Shown one piece after another: positions 8,061 to 11,079 of a DNA stretch of 11,079 nucleotides (positions are counted from its first letter, which is position 1; every line of letters starts with the position of its first letter). The notes under the pieces were generated by a model. It worked only from the letters and a program-made list of their open reading frames with translations, had not been told where the DNA came from and did not search any database. The position numbers and the translations under genes are program-made. The stretch is from Chloroflexota bacterium (GTDB lineage Bacteria; Chloroflexota; Anaerolineae; Caldilineales; Caldilineaceae), in assembly GCA_003577005.1 (NCBI GenBank), contig QEUW01000291.1, forward strand, positions 1 to 11,079, read 5' to 3'.

Positions 8061-8951
8061 ATGACAACAGGTGAGATCGAACAGCGGCTGGGCAAGGCGC
8101 TCTGGCGCATCTATCGCCGGCCCGAACGGCCCGCAGCGTGGGTGAACGGTGGTAATTTACCCTGGAACGATCCTGCGTTTTCGCAGCGGATGTTACGGGA
8201 ACATTTAGACCAATCACACGGCGCCGCCTCGCGTAAGGACGGCGAACGCGCTTTGCAGATCGACTGGCTGTGGCGGAAGCTGGCGTTGCAGCCAGGCATG
8301 AGGCTGCTCGATGTGACCTGCGGACCGGGCCTCTACGCCGTCGAGTTCGCCCGCCGCGGCCTCTTTGTAACAGGGATCGATTTCAGCCCGGCGTCGATTG
8401 CCTATGCGCGAGAACTGGCTGAACGCGAAGGGGTGGCGGAGCATTGCACCTTTATCGAGCAAGATGTGCGTCTGGCAACATTTGGCGATACTTATGACGC
8501 TGCGCTCTTTCTCTACGGGCAACTAGCTGTTTTCCCCAAAGAGGAGGCGCAGACCTTGCTGGCGCAGATCGCCCAGGCGCTCAGACCAGGCGGGCAGCTT
8601 GCCGTCGAGTTGCTGGATCAAGAACGCGTCGATAAGAAGGAGAGCACGTGGTGGTACACCGATGACACGGGTCTGTGGGGCGACGCACCCTTTCTCCACC
8701 TGGGCGAACGGTTTTGGGATGCCGAACAGGCGCTCTCCATCGAGCGCTTTACGATTGTGCATCTGGAAACCGGCGCCCTGGATGAGGTCATCCTATGTGA
8801 CCAGACCTACGCAATCGAGACCACGACGGCGCTGATGCAGCAGGCCGGCTTTGCAGCGGTAGCGGCGTATCCGGCATGGGATGGCGTGCCTTTGTACGAC
8901 GCGGGAGAATGGGTGGTCTACCTGGCCCAGACTAGAAAAATACAGGAATAA
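8061..8951 (+). CDS. Class I SAM-dependent methyltransferase
   Basis: A 296-residue protein with a Rossmann-type methyltransferase core. Motif I LLDVTCGPG is at 82-90, VTGIDFSP at 103-110 (D107 binds the SAM ribose), EQDVR at 133-137, and LRPGGQLAVE at 174-183 marks beta-5. An N-terminal extension of about 75 residues rich in W, R and P (ALWRIYRRPERPAAWVNG) precedes it and may hold the substrate site. AGAAGGAG inside the last codons of the flippase gene, 11 bases upstream, sets the start at 8061; the open frame extends back to 7857 within the flippase gene but is not used. The five-base gap implies an operon with the flippase. The substrate is unknown. Confidence 0.88.
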   Translation: MTTGEIEQRLGKALWRIYRRPERPAAWVNGGNLPWNDPAFSQRMLREHLDQSHGAASRKDGERALQIDWLWRKLALQPGMRLLDVTCGPGLYAVEFARRGLFVTGIDFSPASIAYARELAEREGVAEHCTFIEQDVRLATFGDTYDAALFLYGQLAVFPKEEAQTLLAQIAQALRPGGQLAVELLDQERVDKKESTWWYTDDTGLWGDAPFLHLGERFWDAEQALSIERFTIVHLETGALDEVILCDQTYAIETTTALMQQAGFAAVAAYPAWDGVPLYDAGEWVVYLAQTRKIQE

Positions 8952-8969
8952 CCCTGAGCACCTACCTGG

Positions 8970-9015
8970 GAGCGATAGCCGGTAAAGCGCAGGCTGCGCT
9001 TACCGGCTATCGCTC
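8970..9015. terminator. Bidirectional terminator between convergent genes
   Basis: GAGCGATAGCCGGTAAAGCGCA (8970-8991) and TGCGCTTACCGGCTATCGCTC (8995-9015) form a stem of about 21 bp with one bulged A and a 3-nt loop. The right arm overlaps the first two bases of the VOC stop codon. It sits between convergent genes and has no long U-run on either side, so a role in blocking read-through is likely but unproven. Confidence 0.7.
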
Positions 9016-9397
9016 AGACCTGAAATAGCTGAATCAGATTCCCGCAGGTGTCCTCGAATACAGCAACGGTGGTCATGCCCAGATTGGTAGGCTCCATGTT
9101 GAAGACCACACCCAAGTCTTTCAATCGTTCATATTCTTGCTGAATATCATCCACCGCAAAAGATGCCAATGGAATTCCCTGCTCGAAGAGAGCCTTTTGA
9201 TAGACTTGGGCAGCCGGGTTGCCGTTTGGTTCGAGCAACAGTTCAACCTCATCGGGTGCTTCAGGTGATACAACGGTGAGCCAGCGCGCATCGCCAACGG
9301 GGAAGTCCTGCTTTTTTACAAAGCCCAGGATTTCCGTGTAAAACTTGAGCGCCTTTGCCTGGTCGTCCACCAGGACACTGGTCAATTTAATCTTCAC
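9014..9397 (-). CDS. VOC/glyoxalase-fold protein
   Basis: A 127-residue vicinal-oxygen-chelate superfamily protein with two beta-alpha-beta-beta-beta units. MKIKLTSVLVDDQAKALKFY at the start and FEDTCGNLIQLFQ at the end (114-126) are typical of the glyoxalase/bleomycin-resistance/dioxygenase group. The usual C-terminal metal-ligand Glu (GNxIEL) is Q123 here, so it may not bind metal and could act by ligand binding. It starts with GTG at 9397, with AAAAGGA about eight bases upstream. Its first 11 bases overlap the end of the AraC-type gene, so it is translationally coupled to that regulator. The two probably share one signal or toxic substrate. Confidence 0.88.
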   Translation of the reverse strand: MKIKLTSVLVDDQAKALKFYTEILGFVKKQDFPVGDARWLTVVSPEAPDEVELLLEPNGNPAAQVYQKALFEQGIPLASFAVDDIQQEYERLKDLGVVFNMEPTNLGMTTVAVFEDTCGNLIQLFQV

Positions 9398-9815
9398 AGC
9401 ATTTCCTTTTCTCTACTAAAAGTTGGGTCGCCTCGTTACAACTGAGTTGACGGAATTCGCTGGGACTGAGACCAAAGTATTGCTTGAATGCTTTGCCAAA
9501 AGCGGCATGGCTTGCATATTCAGCAGCTAGCGCTACTTCGGTGATGTCCACTGCACCCATGCGCAATTTTCGTCCAGCTCGCTCCAGGCGCACCCGCCGC
9601 ACGTAACTTGCCACACTCTCCCCGGTGTGGGCGACAAAAACACGGTGGAGATGCGGAATCGAAAAGCCTGCCACCTGCGCCAATCGCTCGCGGTCAAGCG
9701 GTTGGTCGATATGCCCGTGGATATAGCGCAGCACCGCGCTGATTCGCTCATGATAATGTTGCTTCAACTGAATTTCAGCCGTCATGGTTGCAGTATAAAA
9801 TACGGGAACGGTCAT
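9387..9815 (-). CDS. AraC-family transcriptional regulator, DNA-binding domain only
   Basis: A 142-residue protein made almost entirely of the AraC/XylS double helix-turn-helix. The first HTH is near residues 42-61 (LDRERLAQVAGFSIPHLHRVF) and the second near 91-112. The family signature FGKAFKQYFGLSPSEFR is at 106-122. No effector domain (such as GyrI-like) is present, which resembles the MarA/SoxS architecture. AAAGAAG lies six bases before ATG 9815; an internal ATG at 9785 has no ribosome site. It overlaps the downstream VOC gene by 11 bases. A 31-bp-spaced direct repeat lies upstream and may be its own operator. The diverging ABC exporter operon begins about 100 bases away. Confidence 0.92.
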   Translation of the reverse strand: MTVPVFYTATMTAEIQLKQHYHERISAVLRYIHGHIDQPLDRERLAQVAGFSIPHLHRVFVAHTGESVASYVRRVRLERAGRKLRMGAVDITEVALAAEYASHAAFGKAFKQYFGLSPSEFRQLSCNEATQLLVEKRKCCED

Positions 9816-9828
9816 TCGCTACTTCTTT

Positions 9829-9867
9829 TGTATCATATTTGAGCCGATTTGACCATCCGTGTATCAT
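9829..9867. promoter_or_regulatory. Direct repeat TGTATCAT, 31-bp spacing: candidate AraC operator
   Basis: TGTATCAT occurs at 9829-9836 and again at 9860-9867, about three helical turns apart. The first copy overlaps a possible minus-strand -10 (TATGAT, 9837-9832) and abuts the regulator's Shine-Dalgarno; the second falls near the corresponding -35 position. Same-face direct repeats suit AraC-type regulators, so autoregulation is plausible. The function is inferred. Confidence 0.45.
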
Positions 9868-9911
9868 CTCGGCATATTCGTGTCCAATAGCGCAAGTAGA
9901 CAAATTCTATT

Positions 9912-9940
9912 TTGACAACGACACTAAAATTCGCTAGGAT
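9912..9940 (+). promoter_or_regulatory. Sigma-70 promoter of the ABC exporter leader
   Basis: A perfect TTGACA (9912-9917), a 17-bp spacer and TAGGAT (9935-9940) form one of the best promoters in the window. Transcription should start near 9947. That gives a leader of about 330 nt ahead of the exporter gene, far longer than translation needs, and about 48 nt ahead of the small leader ORF. Confidence 0.85.
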
Positions 9941-9994
9941 GGCTGTATTGTAATTCATCTTTCAGTTCGATTCTCCCAGAAAGGAGGTGTCTAC

Positions 9995-10078
9995 GTGGCA
10001 AGAGTGAACCTTCTATCCCGTCTACAGGGCAGCGCAGCGAACGATTGTCTCCACACACCTCCGCTGGAGGACGGATAA
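9995..10078 (+). CDS. 27-codon leader peptide of the ABC exporter
   Basis: GTG at 9995 is preceded by AAAGGAGGTG with seven bases between AGGAGG and the start, an almost perfect ribosome site. The product is MARVNLLSRLQGSAANDCLH followed by TPPLEDG, ending at TAA 10076-10078. It is too short for an enzyme, lies between a consensus promoter and three terminators, and precedes an exporter gene, so a sensing leader peptide is the natural reading. Two CTA and one AGA codon fall in the first ten codons. A Pro-Pro pair (CCT CCG, 10058-10063) coincides with the anti-SD arm, a possible slow point for the ribosome. The regulatory role is inferred. Confidence 0.65.
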   Translation: MARVNLLSRLQGSAANDCLHTPPLEDG

Positions 10079-10100
10079 AGCCGGCAAGGCTTTGCACCGT
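10071..10100 (+). promoter_or_regulatory. Hairpin spanning the leader-peptide stop codon
   Basis: AAAGCC (10077-10082) pairs with GGCTTT (10088-10093) and ACGG (10071-10074) with CCGT (10097-10100). The UAA stop lies in the stem, so a ribosome terminating there would melt it. The 3' side CTTTGCA (10090-10096) can instead pair with TGCAAAG (10147-10153), enclosing the first terminator. Confidence 0.5.
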
Positions 10101-10112
10101 TAGAGAGACACT

Positions 10113-10147
10113 GGTCACAGGCGCGTTCGCCCTGTGACCTTTTTGTT
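10113..10147 (+). terminator. Leader terminator 1
   Basis: GGTCACAGG (10113-10121) pairs with CCTGTGACC (10131-10139), loop CGCGTTCGC, followed by TTTTTGTT (10140-10147). A standard intrinsic terminator 34 nt after the leader-peptide stop codon and well ahead of the exporter start. Confidence 0.85.
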
Positions 10148-10154
10148 GCAAAGG

Positions 10155-10196
10155 GTCACGGGATAGCTTTGGCTTGCCTGTGACTTTTCCTTTTCT
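10155..10196 (+). terminator. Leader terminator 2
   Basis: GTCACGGG (10155-10162) pairs with CCTGTGAC (10177-10184) with one G-U pair and a 14-nt loop, followed by the pyrimidine tract TTTTCCTTTTCT. It is weaker than the flanking two. Its arms are near copies of those of terminator 1. Confidence 0.65.
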
Positions 10197-10202
10197 GTAC
10201 CA

Positions 10203-10243
10203 AAAACGGCCACGGGTGAGTCCACCCGTGGCCGTTTTGTTTT
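10203..10243 (+). terminator. Leader terminator 3
   Basis: AAAACGGCCACGGGTG (10203-10218) and CACCCGTGGCCGTTTT (10223-10238) form a perfect 16-bp stem with a 4-nt loop, followed by GTTTT. It is the strongest of the three and only 38 nt from the exporter start codon. The flanking A and T runs would make it active in both orientations. Confidence 0.85.
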
Positions 10244-10280
10244 GCAGTTCTAACCTTCCAAAACCAGGGGAAGAAACTCT

Positions 10281-11079
10281 GTGAATCCTCGAATCAAGAA
10301 ATTCTTGTCTTACTACAAACCCTATCTGGGCCTGTTGCTGGCAGACCTCGTCTGTGCGTTGATTGTCTCGGCGACGACGCTGATCCTCCCCTTGTGCGCC
10401 CGCTACATCACCAAAGATATCCTGGAAGGAAACATGCCCGATGCGCTCAGCCAAATCTATCTGATAGGCGGTATGATGCTGGCGCTGGTTGTGCTGCATA
10501 TTGTGTGCCAATCGTTTGTGGACTACCAGGGGCACATGATGGGCGCCCTGATGGAACGCGATCTGCGCACCGAACTGTTTGATCACTATCAAAGGCTGTC
10601 ATTCCATTTCTACGATGAACAACGGACCGGCCAGTTGATGACACGCATCACCAACGATTCATTCGATCTGTCCGAACTCTACCATCACGGGCCCGAAGAC
10701 ATCGTCATTTCGCTGCTCAACTTTGTGGGCGCCTTTGTGATCATGGTCAACATCAATGCCAGGCTGGCCTTGATCCTCTTTCTTTTCTTGCCCGTCATGG
10801 CGGTTTACGCCTACTACTTGAATATCCGGTTGAAACGGTCATATCGCACAAGCAAGGATCGCATCGGCGACATCAACGCCCAGGTGGAAGACACGCTGGC
10901 CGGTATCCGCACTGTCAAGTCCTTTACCAACGAGAGCGTGGAAGAACAGAAATTCATGCACGCCAACAACCGATTTGTGGATAGCAGACGAGACGTCTAC
11001 CGGAGCGAGATGTACTATTACAGCGGGCTGATCGCCTTTACCCAATTGCTGACCATCGCCGTGATCATCTTTGGCGGCG
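10281..11079 (+). CDS. ABC exporter, transmembrane domain (3' end cut by window edge)
   Basis: A GTG start at 10281 with AGGGGAAG seven bases upstream opens a frame of 266 complete codons that runs off the window. It reads as a type IV ABC exporter (MsbA/LmrA/BmrA-like) membrane domain. TM1 is near 15-39, TM2 near 58-78, the first intracellular loop FHFYDEQRTGQLMTRITND near 108-126 is the family hallmark, TM3-TM4 are at about 140-182, the loop VEDTLAGIRTVKSF (202-215) is also characteristic, and TM5 begins near 247. The nucleotide-binding domain must lie beyond the window. The long attenuator-like leader suggests expression triggered by a ribosome-affecting compound, so drug export is a reasonable but unproven role. 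A lipid or peptide exporter is possible. Confidence 0.93.
   Translation, partial: MNPRIKKFLSYYKPYLGLLLADLVCALIVSATTLILPLCARYITKDILEGNMPDALSQIYLIGGMMLALVVLHIVCQSFVDYQGHMMGALMERDLRTELFDHYQRLSFHFYDEQRTGQLMTRITNDSFDLSELYHHGPEDIVISLLNFVGAFVIMVNINARLALILFLFLPVMAVYAYYLNIRLKRSYRTSKDRIGDINAQVEDTLAGIRTVKSFTNESVEEQKFMHANNRFVDSRRDVYRSEMYYYSGLIAFTQLLTIAVIIFGG

Larger units (their letters stand above)
9947..10280 (+). promoter_or_regulatory. Attenuator-like leader of the ABC exporter
   Basis: This stretch of about 330 nt has no conventional gene. In order it holds a strong Shine-Dalgarno, a 27-codon ORF, a hairpin over the stop codon, and three terminator-like hairpins, ending at the exporter start. The SD segment GGAGGTGT (9983-9990) can pair with ACACCTCC (10055-10062), which in turn competes with a local CCTCC/GGAGG hairpin (10058-10070). 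The arms of the first two terminators can also re-pair with each other. Translation of the ORF would change these folds, which is the design of ribosome-mediated transcription attenuation. It matches no riboswitch class I recognise. Confidence 0.7.

Noticed and set aside
9947..10140. Known riboswitch (ykkC/guanidine, c-di-GMP, SAM, T-box and similar)
   Set aside because: I could not find the conserved cores of these classes; the translated leader ORF explains the region better. A covariance search would settle it.
9924..10592. 222-codon minus-strand frame across the exporter leader
   Set aside because: It runs antisense through the leader hairpins and the exporter's first TM helices; no ribosome site or family features.

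Overview
The window looks like chromosomal DNA from a moderately GC-rich free-living bacterium. I favour Chloroflexota (Caldilinea/Anaerolineae-like), at moderate confidence. Reasons are the EF-Tu sequence ([11 protein letters not shown] in the switch region plus a short insertion near residue 185), a tRNA-Thr/Tyr/Thr-tuf cluster, and several intergenic palindromes built from short low-complexity words. I see no plasmid, phage, transposase or CRISPR features.

Left block (1-1700, minus strand): a strong promoter drives tRNA-Thr(UGU), tRNA-Tyr(GUA), tRNA-Thr(GGU) and then tuf (EF-Tu), whose last few codons run off the window. Only the third tRNA encodes its CCA end.

Metabolic block (1700-6330): a divergent promoter starts a plus-strand series. 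It holds a glutamine-synthetase-fold ligase of the gamma-glutamylpolyamine type, a class I amidotransferase-like hydrolase of the PuuD type (peptidase C26), and an SDR dehydrogenase. The ligase and hydrolase resemble the two ends of a gamma-glutamyl (Puu-like) amine-degradation route; the oxidase and aldehyde dehydrogenase of that route are not here. The genes are separated by intergenic inverted repeats, and a terminator follows after about 145 bases. Facing them is an enolase-superfamily acid-sugar dehydratase-like gene, with a possible 27-codon small ORF downstream of it.

Envelope block (6450-9015): a MurJ/MVF-family flippase that lacks the conserved charged residues of E. coli MurJ is closely followed by a SAM-dependent methyltransferase. 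A bidirectional terminator closes this pair.

Right block (9014-11079): a minus-strand AraC-type DNA-binding-domain protein overlaps a VOC/glyoxalase-fold gene, with a 31-bp-spaced direct repeat over its promoter region. Divergent from it is the most interesting element. A consensus sigma-70 promoter leads into a leader of about 330 nt with a near-perfect Shine-Dalgarno and a 27-codon ORF. A small hairpin and three tandem terminator-like hairpins with related arms follow, and then an ABC exporter gene cut by the window edge. The arms can pair in alternative ways, so this reads as a ribosome-mediated attenuator controlling an exporter, comparable in logic to the BmrB leader of Bacillus bmrCD but with no sequence resemblance that I recognise.
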